This document shows, in pieces, positions 6,806 to 12,588 of a stretch of 12,588 bases of DNA. Origin of the DNA: an uncultured bacterium (GTDB lineage: Bacteria > Edwardsbacteria > AC1 > EtOH8); NCBI GenBank assembly GCA_937958665.1, contig CALGNM010000196.1, positions 1-12,588 on the forward strand, written 5' to 3'. The notes below the pieces were generated by a model, which was not told the DNA's origin, made no database searches, and saw only the letters and a list, made by a program, of their open reading frames with translations. Both the position numbers and the translations under genes were made by a program. The number at the start of each line of letters is the position of its first letter. Within the stretch, counting starts at the first letter, position 1.

Positions 6806-7623
6806 TGAACCCGGCGGAGGTAGAGACCTGGGCCAGCCAGGCCGGGGTGCCGCCGGCGGAGGCCTTGAATTACCTCCAAAGGCTGGAGGCGGTGGAGAAG
6901 CAGGAGGAGGTTATCCTGGACGAGATATTCTCCGGGCTGAACGGCCCGGTTTTGGAGCTCAGCGCCGGCCGCGGGGAGTTCACCCGCCAGTTGCTGAAAA
7001 AATACCTCCGATCAGACGGCAAGCTCTACACCACCGAACGGCTGCCCGAGGTGGCCGAAAAGCTGGCCGGGGAGATAAACGACCCCCGCCTGGAGGTGCT
7101 GGTGGGCGATTCCTCCAGCCTGCCGCTGTCTGACGGCTCGGTGGGATTGGTGGTATCCCGGGCCGCCCTGCATGACTTCGTCAGCGATGACGGCGATGTG
7201 GCCCGGGCCCTGCGTGATTGCGTCAGGGTTTTGCGCCCTGGGGGGACCTTTGCGGTCTACGACAAGATCCGGGACGGGTTCCGGGAGGTGGAGGCCGAGT
7301 CGGCCGAGGGCCGGATGGAGCAGCTCAACATAGAGCTGGCGGCCCTGGAGGGAAAAGTCTGCTGGGGACTGCACTATCTGGGGGACTATGTCCGGCTGAT
7401 GGAGGAGCTGGGCCTATCCGACATCAGGACGGAGCTGTTGGAGATGCCGGACCGGCCGGGATATGTGAAACACATGTCCGACAGCCTGGAAGAACGGCGC
7501 CCGGCCTATGTCCGACGCTGGGGCCCAAAGGTAAACGACTTGCTGGACGGGCTATATGCCGACTTCCAGAGGACCCCATCCAGGGCCCTCCCCCTGGCCT
7601 TCATCTGGGGCAGGAAGAACTAA
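6805..7623 (+). CDS. Class I SAM-dependent methyltransferase
   Basis: This 272-residue cytoplasmic enzyme is predicted to methylate an unknown substrate using S-adenosylmethionine. The Rossmann motifs occur in order: motif I VLELSAGRGEF (49-59), an acidic post-I position in LYTTERLPE (74-82), the GDSSSLPLSDGSVGLVVSRAALHD segment (101-124), and the LRDCVRVLRPGGTFAVYDK motif (136-154). This is the arrangement of the Methyltransf_11 (UbiE/COQ5-like) group. A helical region of about 110 residues follows and may shape the substrate site. The frame is open far upstream over the TatT gene, but the ATG at 6805 has a GAGGG Shine-Dalgarno six bases before it (6794-6798) and gives normal domain spacing. 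It overlaps the upstream stop by one base. Confidence 0.88.
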   Translation: MNPAEVETWASQAGVPPAEALNYLQRLEAVEKQEEVILDEIFSGLNGPVLELSAGRGEFTRQLLKKYLRSDGKLYTTERLPEVAEKLAGEINDPRLEVLVGDSSSLPLSDGSVGLVVSRAALHDFVSDDGDVARALRDCVRVLRPGGTFAVYDKIRDGFREVEAESAEGRMEQLNIELAALEGKVCWGLHYLGDYVRLMEELGLSDIRTELLEMPDRPGYVKHMSDSLEERRPAYVRRWGPKVNDLLDGLYADFQRTPSRALPLAFIWGRKN

Positions 7624-7638
7624 CCGGAGGGAGACATC

Positions 7639-7911
7639 GTGTCCGAGATAGTCATCACCCATCCCTCGAAGGATGAGCTTGACCGGCTGGGGGTCGCCAA
7701 ATGGGCTCCCTGGGACTGCGATCCCTCGGAATTCGACTGGCAGTATCCCGACCGGGAGACGGCCTACATTTTCAAGGGCCGGGTGGAGATAACCGCCTCC
7801 GATGGCAGCAAGGTCGAGATCGGTCCGGGCGACCTGGCGGTGTTCCCCAAGGGGTTGAAGTGCCGCTGGAAGGTTATCGAAAGGATAGAGAAGGTCTACC
7901 GCATGGGCTGA
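7639..7911 (+). CDS. Small cupin-domain protein (Cupin_3/EutQ-like)
   Basis: A 90-residue single-domain cupin starting with GTG. GGAGG at 7626-7630 lies eight bases upstream and fixes this start. The WAPWDCDPSEFDWQYPDRETAYIFKGRVEITASDG block and the GDLAVFPKGLKCRWKVIERIEKVYR block match the DUF861/Cupin_3 pattern, also found in EutQ C-terminal domains. The His-rich metal motif of classical cupins is absent, as is usual in this subgroup, so metal binding and activity are uncertain. It lies 15 bases after the methyltransferase gene and 48 bases before the dehydrogenase gene. I infer small-molecule binding or modification; the substrate is unknown. Confidence 0.85.
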   Translation: MSEIVITHPSKDELDRLGVAKWAPWDCDPSEFDWQYPDRETAYIFKGRVEITASDGSKVEIGPGDLAVFPKGLKCRWKVIERIEKVYRMG

Positions 7912-7959
7912 TGGCGCCCGGCGGCAGGCAGATCGGACAAACACAGCTATAGGGGAAAC

Positions 7960-8919
7960 ATGTCAAAGCTGAGGGTGGGCGTCATCGGAGTGGGCAGCCT
8001 GGGCCAGCACCATGCCCGGGTGTATTCGGAGATGAAGGAGGTGGAGCTGGTCGGGGTGGCCGACAGCGACCAGCAAAGGGCCGGCGAGATGGCCGCCAAA
8101 AACAAGACCAAGGCCTTTCCCGATTACCGGGAATTGTTGAAGCAGACCCAGGCGGTCAGCGTGGTGGTGCCCACCAGCCTCCATTATCAGGTGGCCCAGC
8201 AGGTGATTGCCTCAGGCAACCACCTGCTGCTGGAGAAGCCCATCACCTCCACCGTGGAGCAGGCCGAGGAGCTGGTGGGGCTGGCCGAAAAGATGGCCGT
8301 CATATTGCAGGTGGGCCACATCGAGCGGTTCAACCCGGCCGTCCGGGCGGCCGCCCGGCACATCGACGACCCCAAGTTCATCGAATGCACCCGCATTGCT
8401 CCCTTCGTGGCCCGGGGCACCGACGTCCCGGTGGTGCTGGACCTGATGATCCACGACATCGACATCATCCTGTCCTTTGTCCGCAGCCCCCTGAAGGAGG
8501 TCTCGGCCATCGGCTTCAACCTGGTGAGCGAGAAGGAGGACATCGCCAATGCCCGGCTGGAGTTTGCCAACGGCTGTGTAGCCAACGTCACCGCCTCCCG
8601 CATCTCGGCCAAAAAGGAGCGCAAGATCCGGTTCTTCCAGCGCAACGCCTACATCAACGTCGACTACATGAAGCCGGAGGTCAAGGTTTATAAACTGAAG
8701 GGGGAGCCCAAGGGGGTGCTGGATCTGGCCAAGATGGTCGACTACCAGGAGCTTAAGGTCGACAAAATCGAGCCCCTCAAGGCCGAACTGTCTGATTTCG
8801 TAGCCTGCGCGGCCGGGGGGAGACAGCCGCTGGTGGGCGGGCGGGACGGCCTGCTGGCCCTCCAGGTGGCCGGGCGGATCTTGGACGGCATCTCCCGCCA
8901 CCGGATGAACCTGAAATAG
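7960..8919 (+). CDS. Gfo/Idh/MocA-family NAD(P)-dependent sugar dehydrogenase, GnnA-like
   Basis: The 319-residue protein begins with a Rossmann dinucleotide site, VGVIGVGSLGQHHARVY (6-22). The family EKP motif is at 92-94 and the VLDLMIHDIDI segment with catalytic-type H165 at 159-169. The sequence LQVGHIERFNPAVRAA and the region around DIANARLEFANGCVANVTASR (194-214) resemble the subgroup often found in lipid A loci, which includes GnnA, the UDP-GlcNAc 3-dehydrogenase that works with the aminotransferase GnnB to make a 3-amino sugar for lipid A. No gnnB or lpx gene is in this window, so that role is only a candidate; another nucleotide sugar or inositol substrate is possible. AGGGG at 7951-7955 precedes the ATG. 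Confidence 0.87.
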   Translation: MSKLRVGVIGVGSLGQHHARVYSEMKEVELVGVADSDQQRAGEMAAKNKTKAFPDYRELLKQTQAVSVVVPTSLHYQVAQQVIASGNHLLLEKPITSTVEQAEELVGLAEKMAVILQVGHIERFNPAVRAAARHIDDPKFIECTRIAPFVARGTDVPVVLDLMIHDIDIILSFVRSPLKEVSAIGFNLVSEKEDIANARLEFANGCVANVTASRISAKKERKIRFFQRNAYINVDYMKPEVKVYKLKGEPKGVLDLAKMVDYQELKVDKIEPLKAELSDFVACAAGGRQPLVGGRDGLLALQVAGRILDGISRHRMNLK

Positions 8920-8931
8920 AAAGGCTCAGAC

Positions 8932-9492
8932 ATGGAGTACCGATATTTTAATAAACCCGGTCCGGCCAACACCGGGGAGGTCCTGAGGCTGGCCGCCCTG
9001 GCGGCCCGGGAGCGGGGGATCGGTCAGGCGCTGGTGGCCACCACCACCGGGGCCACGGCTCTGGAGGCCGCCCGGGCCCTCCAAGGCCTCAAGACGGTCG
9101 CCGTAACCCACTCGGCCGGATTCTCCGGCCAGGACCTCCAGGAGCTGCTGCCACAGAACCGGGCCGATCTGGAAAGCATGGGGGTCGGTATCCTGACCTG
9201 CCAGCATGCCCTGGGAGGGGTGGGCCGGGCGGTGCGGCGCAAGCTCAACAGCTACCAGCTGGATGAGATCATCGCCTACACCCTCCGCACCATGGGCCAG
9301 GGCTTCAAGGTCTGCCTGGAGATCTCCCTGATGGCGGCCGATGCCGGACTGGTATCCGTCCGAAGGAAAATTTTGGCCATCGGGGGCAGCGGCAGCGGGG
9401 CCGACACCGCGGTGATTCTGACCCCGGCCAACGCCCAGGACTTCTTCGACCTCCGGGTGCACGAGATTATCTGCAAGCCCCTGGATTTTTAG
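8932..9492 (+). CDS. Stand-alone pyruvate kinase C-terminal-like domain protein
   Basis: The 186-residue protein resembles the pyruvate kinase alpha/beta (PK_C) domain that exists alone in some archaea and bacteria, with no kinase barrel. Supporting stretches are ALVATTTGATALEAARAL (33-50), VAVTHSAGF (56-64), a C-terminal KVCLEISLMAADAGLV run (126-141), then ILAIGGSGSGADTAVILTPA (147-166) and FFDLRVHEIICKPL (171-184). In true pyruvate kinase this domain binds allosteric effectors; the role of the free domain is not established. GAAAGG at 8919-8924 lies seven bases before the ATG. It lies 12 bases after the dehydrogenase gene and 6 bases before the GT-C gene, so it is probably in the same transcript. 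Confidence 0.83.
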   Translation: MEYRYFNKPGPANTGEVLRLAALAARERGIGQALVATTTGATALEAARALQGLKTVAVTHSAGFSGQDLQELLPQNRADLESMGVGILTCQHALGGVGRAVRRKLNSYQLDEIIAYTLRTMGQGFKVCLEISLMAADAGLVSVRRKILAIGGSGSGADTAVILTPANAQDFFDLRVHEIICKPLDF

Positions 9493-9498
9493 GGGCGG

Positions 9499-11160
9499 AT
9501 GCCGGGCCTAAAACTTTCCGATTCAGCCGGCCGTTGGCTGGCCGAAGGCTGGCGGCCCTATCTGTGGATAGCCGTCCTGGGGCTGGTCGTCTACTTTAGG
9601 GCCCTGTTCTTCGGCTTTGTCTATTTCGACGATGACCGGCTGATCCTGCAGAACTTCGAACAACTCTCCTCCCTGAAGAACATCCTGGCCGCCTTCCGGA
9701 CCGACATGGACTGGCAGTCGCCGGGGATCTATTACCGGCCGCTGGTGACCTGGAGCTTTATGGCCGACGCCCTATGGTCCGGGAAGGACCCGCTGGGCTA
9801 CCATCTGACCAATCTGGCCCTCCACCTGTTGGCCTCCGGGCTGTTCCTCCGGCTGCTGCTGGTCCTGGGGTTCCCCCGGGGTATCTCATTTTTCTTCGGT
9901 TCGCTGTTCGTCTGCCATCCGGCCCTGGCCCATGCGGTGGCCTTCATCCCCGGACGCTACGATACCCTGCTGGCGGTCCTCTCGCTGGGGACGGCCATCA
10001 CCTTCCTCCGCCACCCGATGTCTGGGTCCGGATTCTGGCTCCATGTCCTGCTTTTCGCCGCCGCCCTGTTCACCAAGGAGACCGCCCTGGTCCTGCCGGC
10101 CGTCCTGCTGGCCGGCCATCTCCTGACGAAGGGCCACCGGGACTGGGGCCGGGTGGGCCGGGCGGCCATCCTATGGGCCGTCGGGCTGGGAGCCTTCCTG
10201 CTGCTGAGATGGCCGGTGGTGCGGGATGCCTCCTTTCAGTTGAACACCCCGGCCGAGAACCTGGCCGGCCTCTACGGCTATCTGGGCAAGGCCCTGTTCC
10301 CCCTCAACCTCTCGGTGATGCCGGTTCCGGAGGACGTCAACCCGGCCTGGGGGATGGCCGCCCTGGCCCTGCTGACGGGGGCGGCCCTGCTGGGCGGTAT
10401 CCGGCGCCGGGGCCACTTCCTGTTGGGGGCCGCCTGGTTCCTGCTGTTTCTGGCCCCCACCATGGTCCGGGCCCTGGGGTTTGCCTACCTGCTGGAACAG
10501 AGGCTCTACCTCCCGTTGATGGGCTTATTCATCATGCTTATGGAGCTGGGGGCCCTTCACCGGATTGCCCGGCAGAGATGGGCCCGGGCCCTGGCCGTCG
10601 CGGCAGTGCTGTTATTCGCTGGCTTGACCTTCCGGCATTCCTCGGCCTTCGCCGACGATCTGTCCTTCTGGGGAAACGCAGCAAGGACCTCGCCCCATTC
10701 CCACCTGGCCCACAGCATTCTGGGCCAGCGGCTGGCCGCGGCCCAAAGGTGGGAAGAGGCCGAGCCGGAGCTGGTAACGGCCGTCCGGCTGAGGCCGGAA
10801 GATCCTCGGCTGTGGCACGACCTGGGCCTGGTCCAGTACCAGATGGGCAACTATTCACCGTCGGCCGAATCCTTCGCCCAGGCCATCGCCCGGGACAGCC
10901 TTTCGGCCGACTTCGGGCTCTTCCTCCAGCTGGCCCGGGCCCAGGTCAAGTTGGAGCGGTGGGGCCAGGCCGAGAGCACCCTGCTCCGGGCCCTGGCCAG
11001 GGATCCCGACGGGGCCGAGTCCAACAACCTGCTGTCCTATGTCTATTACCGCCTGGGGGACCGCCAGCGCTCCCTGCTCCACTACCGCCGCTCGGTGGCC
11101 GCCGGGCTGCCCTACGATCCCCGGGTGGAGGAGAGGATCTCAAACCCTCAAGGAAAGTGA
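9499..11160 (+). CDS. GT-C fold, TMTC-like membrane protein with C-terminal TPRs
   Basis: The 553-residue inner-membrane protein has about ten hydrophobic helices over residues 20-380 and then TPR-like repeats over about 400-540 (LAHSILGQRLAAAQRWEEAEPELVTAV; LWHDLGLVQYQMGNYSPSAESFAQAI; LQLARAQVKLERWGQAESTLLRAL; LLSYVYYRLGDRQRSLLHY). The first extracytoplasmic loop has the acidic motif FVYFDDDRLILQN (40-52). YYRPLVTWSF, GYHLTNLALHLLASGLF, CHPALAHAVAFIPGRYD, ALFTKETALVLP, FPLNLSVMP and LEQRLYLPLMGL are the conserved blocks of TMTC/PMT-type GT-C glycosyltransferases. Family members use polyprenyl-phosphate sugars to modify proteins or glycans; the substrate here is unknown. AGGGG at 9491-9495 is closely spaced before the ATG. 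The downstream membrane gene follows within 2 bases. Confidence 0.83.
   Translation: MPGLKLSDSAGRWLAEGWRPYLWIAVLGLVVYFRALFFGFVYFDDDRLILQNFEQLSSLKNILAAFRTDMDWQSPGIYYRPLVTWSFMADALWSGKDPLGYHLTNLALHLLASGLFLRLLLVLGFPRGISFFFGSLFVCHPALAHAVAFIPGRYDTLLAVLSLGTAITFLRHPMSGSGFWLHVLLFAAALFTKETALVLPAVLLAGHLLTKGHRDWGRVGRAAILWAVGLGAFLLLRWPVVRDASFQLNTPAENLAGLYGYLGKALFPLNLSVMPVPEDVNPAWGMAALALLTGAALLGGIRRRGHFLLGAAWFLLFLAPTMVRALGFAYLLEQRLYLPLMGLFIMLMELGALHRIARQRWARALAVAAVLLFAGLTFRHSSAFADDLSFWGNAARTSPHSHLAHSILGQRLAAAQRWEEAEPELVTAVRLRPEDPRLWHDLGLVQYQMGNYSPSAESFAQAIARDSLSADFGLFLQLARAQVKLERWGQAESTLLRALARDPDGAESNNLLSYVYYRLGDRQRSLLHYRRSVAAGLPYDPRVEERISNPQGK
11150..11155 (+). promoter_or_regulatory. Ribosome binding site fixing the last plus-strand start
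   Basis: AAGGAA lies seven bases before the ATG at 11163. The frame of that gene is open for more than a kilobase upstream, so this site and the start of the hydrophobic pattern decide where the protein begins. Confidence 0.65.
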
Positions 11161-11162
11161 AC

Positions 11163-11885
11163 ATGAAGCTGTTCCAACCAATGGCTGCCCCGCTTGGTTT
11201 CCTGCGACGGCCCAATATTTGGGTATTGCTGATCGGAGCCTGCTGTCTGGCCATGTGGCAGATGGCCCAGGCCCTGCTGGGGCTTTTCCCCCAGCTTCCC
11301 CGGCCCCTGGTCCTGCTGGCCAACCTCCTGTCGGGACTGGCCGGGTTCCTGGCCCTGCTGGCGGCCCCCGGCATCCTGCTGCGCCTGGTGGCCTCCGGCC
11401 CGGGGGCGGTGCTGGACTGGAGGTTCCTGTCCGATGTGCCGGGGCGGATGCTGAAGCCGGCCCTTCGGTCCGGCCTGGCGATTCTGTGGTCATTTCTGCC
11501 GGCCGGGATGTACCTGGGCCTGCTGGGGGAAGGCCGGCCATCCCCCTGGGCCCTGGCGGCGCTGGCCGGCCTGGGGATGGCCTATCTGCCCATGGCCCTG
11601 ATGATGACGGCCTCATCCAGCCGCTTGTTGCCGTCGCTGCTTCCCTCCGGGGTTCTGGAACAGATCTTCCGGCAGCCCATCGGCTATGTCCGGCTGCTGG
11701 CTTCGTTCTGGCCCATGACCCTCCTGCCGCTGGCCGGGCTGCTATGGTGGGGAGTGCCCCTGATCGGGCCGCTGGTTTCCTCCTTCCTCCTGTTGTGGCT
11801 TTGGTGCGGCGGGGCGGCCCTGCTGGCCGAGTTCCGGAACCGATGGCTGCCGGGGCCGAGGGAGGCGGAGCCGGGCCCGCTATAA
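11163..11885 (+). CDS. Unrecognised polytopic membrane protein
   Basis: I do not recognise the family. The 240-residue product has about six hydrophobic segments, at roughly 19-40, 48-77, 102-120, 127-150, 176-198 and 200-222. Short charged loops (LDWRFLSDVPGRMLK, EQIFRQPIGYVRL) separate some of them, and the tail is proline-rich and acidic. The YLPMALMMTASSSRLLPSLLP segment recalls the DUF4013/YIP1-like class of small membrane proteins, but this is weak. There is no signal peptide beyond the first helix and no catalytic motif. It starts two bases after the GT-C/TPR gene and is the last gene of the operon, so a role linked to that protein, such as a flippase-like or complex partner, is possible but unproven. 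Confidence 0.75.
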   Translation: MKLFQPMAAPLGFLRRPNIWVLLIGACCLAMWQMAQALLGLFPQLPRPLVLLANLLSGLAGFLALLAAPGILLRLVASGPGAVLDWRFLSDVPGRMLKPALRSGLAILWSFLPAGMYLGLLGEGRPSPWALAALAGLGMAYLPMALMMTASSSRLLPSLLPSGVLEQIFRQPIGYVRLLASFWPMTLLPLAGLLWWGVPLIGPLVSSFLLLWLWCGGAALLAEFRNRWLPGPREAEPGPL

Positions 11886-11910
11886 AATCATGGGGCAGCC
11901 TTCGGGCCGG

Positions 11911-11943
11911 AAAAACGAGGGCCGCCATTTATGGGGCGGCCCT
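11911..11943 (-). terminator. Rho-independent terminator of mtgA
   Basis: A perfect 9 bp stem, AGGGCCGCC at 11918-11926 with GGCGGCCCT at 11935-11943, closes an 8-base loop. Read on the minus strand, the hairpin is followed by two bases and then five Ts (AAAAA at 11911-11915 on the plus strand). It begins 28 bases beyond the mtgA stop, so it should end that gene. On the plus strand the stem is followed by GGTTAGAATG with no T run, so it is at best a weak stop for the long operon arriving from the left. Confidence 0.85.
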
Positions 11944-11971
11944 GGTTAGAATGCATCAAAAAGACGGCTGA

Positions 11972-12543
11972 CTACAGCTTTAGTTCCCGGTACTGATCGA
12001 TGGTCAGATGGCCGTGCTCCAGCATCCTCTCGGCGATCCACCTCCTCCGATGCACCATTCGCTTCCGGTCCGAGAAGGGCCCGTACCGCCGGGGGTTGAT
12101 TATGATGGAGGCCAGCCGGATGGCCTGTTCCGGGGTCAGCTCCGAGGCCTGGCAGCCGAAGTAGCGCCTGGCGGCGGCCTGGCAGCCGAATAGGCCGTCC
12201 CCCCACTCGATGTAGTTGAGGTAAAGCTCGAAGATCCGAACCTTGGTGAGCCGTCCCTCCATCCGCCTGGCCAGGACGGCCTCGGACAGCTTGCGGGTCA
12301 GGCTCTTGGAGGTGGAGAGGTAGAGGTTCTTGGCCAGCTGCATGGTGATGGTGGAGCCGCCCCGGGCCCAGCGCCCTTTCTTCCAATCGGTTTTGATCGC
12401 CTCCTTCAGCTCGGCGTAATCTATCCCCTGGTGGGAGAAAAAGGCGGCATCCTCGGCCACCAGCACCGCCTTTTTAAGGTGGGGCGAGATCGCGCTGTAG
12501 GGAACGAAGCCCTGCTCGATGCGGTAGGAAAGCCCCTTGGCCC
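11972..12543 (-). CDS. mtgA: Monofunctional peptidoglycan transglycosylase MtgA (N terminus cut by adapter)
   Basis: MtgA (glycosyltransferase family 51) polymerises lipid II into glycan strands at the outer face of the inner membrane. The visible 189 residues contain the catalytic EDAAFFSHQGID motif, GGSTITMQLAKNLYLS, the RKLSEAVLARRMEG segment, ELYLNYIEWG, and the AAARRYFG region, all in family order. There is no transpeptidase domain: the protein ends soon after the GT domain at ELKL, as monofunctional enzymes do. The N-terminal membrane anchor, an estimated 40-50 residues, lies beyond the clone. The frame runs on into the adapter, giving a false leader MTGVQTCALPI; its W codon is half adapter and half genome. 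The gene converges on the plus-strand operon. Confidence 0.95.
12146..12190. repeat. Short direct repeat inside mtgA
   Basis: GGCCTGGCAGCCGAA occurs at 12146-12160 and again at 12176-12190, exactly 30 bases apart and in frame. It makes the protein carry FGCQA twice (GLFGCQAAARRYFGCQASEL). Similar residues occur at both places in the family, so this may be convergence of codons and not a true duplication. Confidence 0.6.
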
Positions 12544-12588
12544 AGATCGGAAGAGCACACGTCTGAACTCCAGTCACCGAATACGATC
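12544..12588. other. Illumina read-2 adapter, index and P7 start (artefact)
   Basis: 12544-12577 is an exact match to the indexed TruSeq adapter (from AGATCGGAAGAGC to CCAGTCAC). The eight bases CGAATACG at 12578-12585 occupy the index position, and ATC at 12586-12588 begins the constant P7 tail. None of this is biological. On the minus strand it encodes the spurious peptide VTGVQTCALPI. Confidence 0.98.

Noticed and set aside
9774-11162. Open frame in another phase across the GT-C gene, giving a 703-residue product with the downstream membrane protein
   Set aside because: The part before 11163 is a Pro/Gly/Arg-rich shadow of the GT-C gene. The ribosome site and hydrophobic pattern place the real start at 11163.
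11140-11928. A 262-codon minus-strand frame over the last membrane gene
   Set aside because: Its product is a Pro/Ala/Gly/Arg-rich low-complexity sequence, typical of a shadow frame; the plus strand shows six clean membrane helices.
51-12543. CRISPR array, toxin-antitoxin pair, phage or transposon genes, tRNA or rRNA
   Set aside because: I looked for repeated spacers, short paired genes, transposase/integrase motifs, terminal inverted repeats and tRNA-like cloverleaf ends and saw none. The region reads as ordinary chromosomal operon DNA.

Overview
The window is a 12.5 kb piece of bacterial chromosome closed at both ends by Illumina library adapter. Positions 1-50 are the P5/read-1 adapter, and 12544-12588 are the read-2 adapter followed by an 8-base index and the start of the P7 tail. 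Only about 51-12543 is biological. The genes at both edges, recN and mtgA, are therefore cut by the end of the clone or assembly and not by evolution.

The DNA is GC-rich and tightly packed. Thirteen genes run on the plus strand with gaps of 0-50 bases or overlaps of 1-7 bases, and one convergent gene lies on the minus strand at the right end. No gene-free stretch exceeds 100 bases. I see no RNA genes, CRISPR arrays, insertion sequences, integrases, attachment sites or phage genes. An export signal peptide, a MtgA transglycosylase and a lipid-A-associated type of sugar dehydrogenase point to a bacterium, probably diderm (Gram-negative type). The DUF3667 membrane protein and TatT-like TPR protein recall the Bacteroidota/FCB and related candidate phyla. 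I cannot place it further from sequence alone, and the assignment is low confidence.

Layout: (1) 52-4407 is a translationally coupled block in which each stop overlaps the next start as ATGA: recN (DNA repair), an unrecognised tandem beta-sandwich (concanavalin/LamG-like) protein, pgsA (phospholipid synthesis), and a DUF362 protein with two 4Fe-4S clusters. (2) 4411-7623 holds a zinc-ribbon DUF3667 membrane protein, a GNAT acetyltransferase, an exported TatT-like TPR protein and a SAM methyltransferase. (3) 7639-9492 holds a small cupin, a Gfo/Idh/MocA dehydrogenase resembling the UDP-GlcNAc 3-dehydrogenase group, and a stand-alone pyruvate kinase C-terminal-like domain. (4) 9499-11885 holds a large GT-C/TMTC-like membrane protein with C-terminal TPRs, then a polytopic membrane protein. 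(5) A hairpin with a T tract on the minus strand ends mtgA, which converges on the long plus-strand operon.

Several products act at or on the envelope (pgsA, TatT, the Gfo/Idh enzyme, the GT-C protein, the last membrane protein, mtgA), mixed with housekeeping and small-molecule enzymes. I found no convincing new multi-gene system. The most unusual items are the coupled tandem beta-sandwich protein between recN and pgsA, the TMTC-like protein with its membrane partner, and three family members present without their usual partners (TatT, the GnnA-like dehydrogenase, the pyruvate kinase domain).
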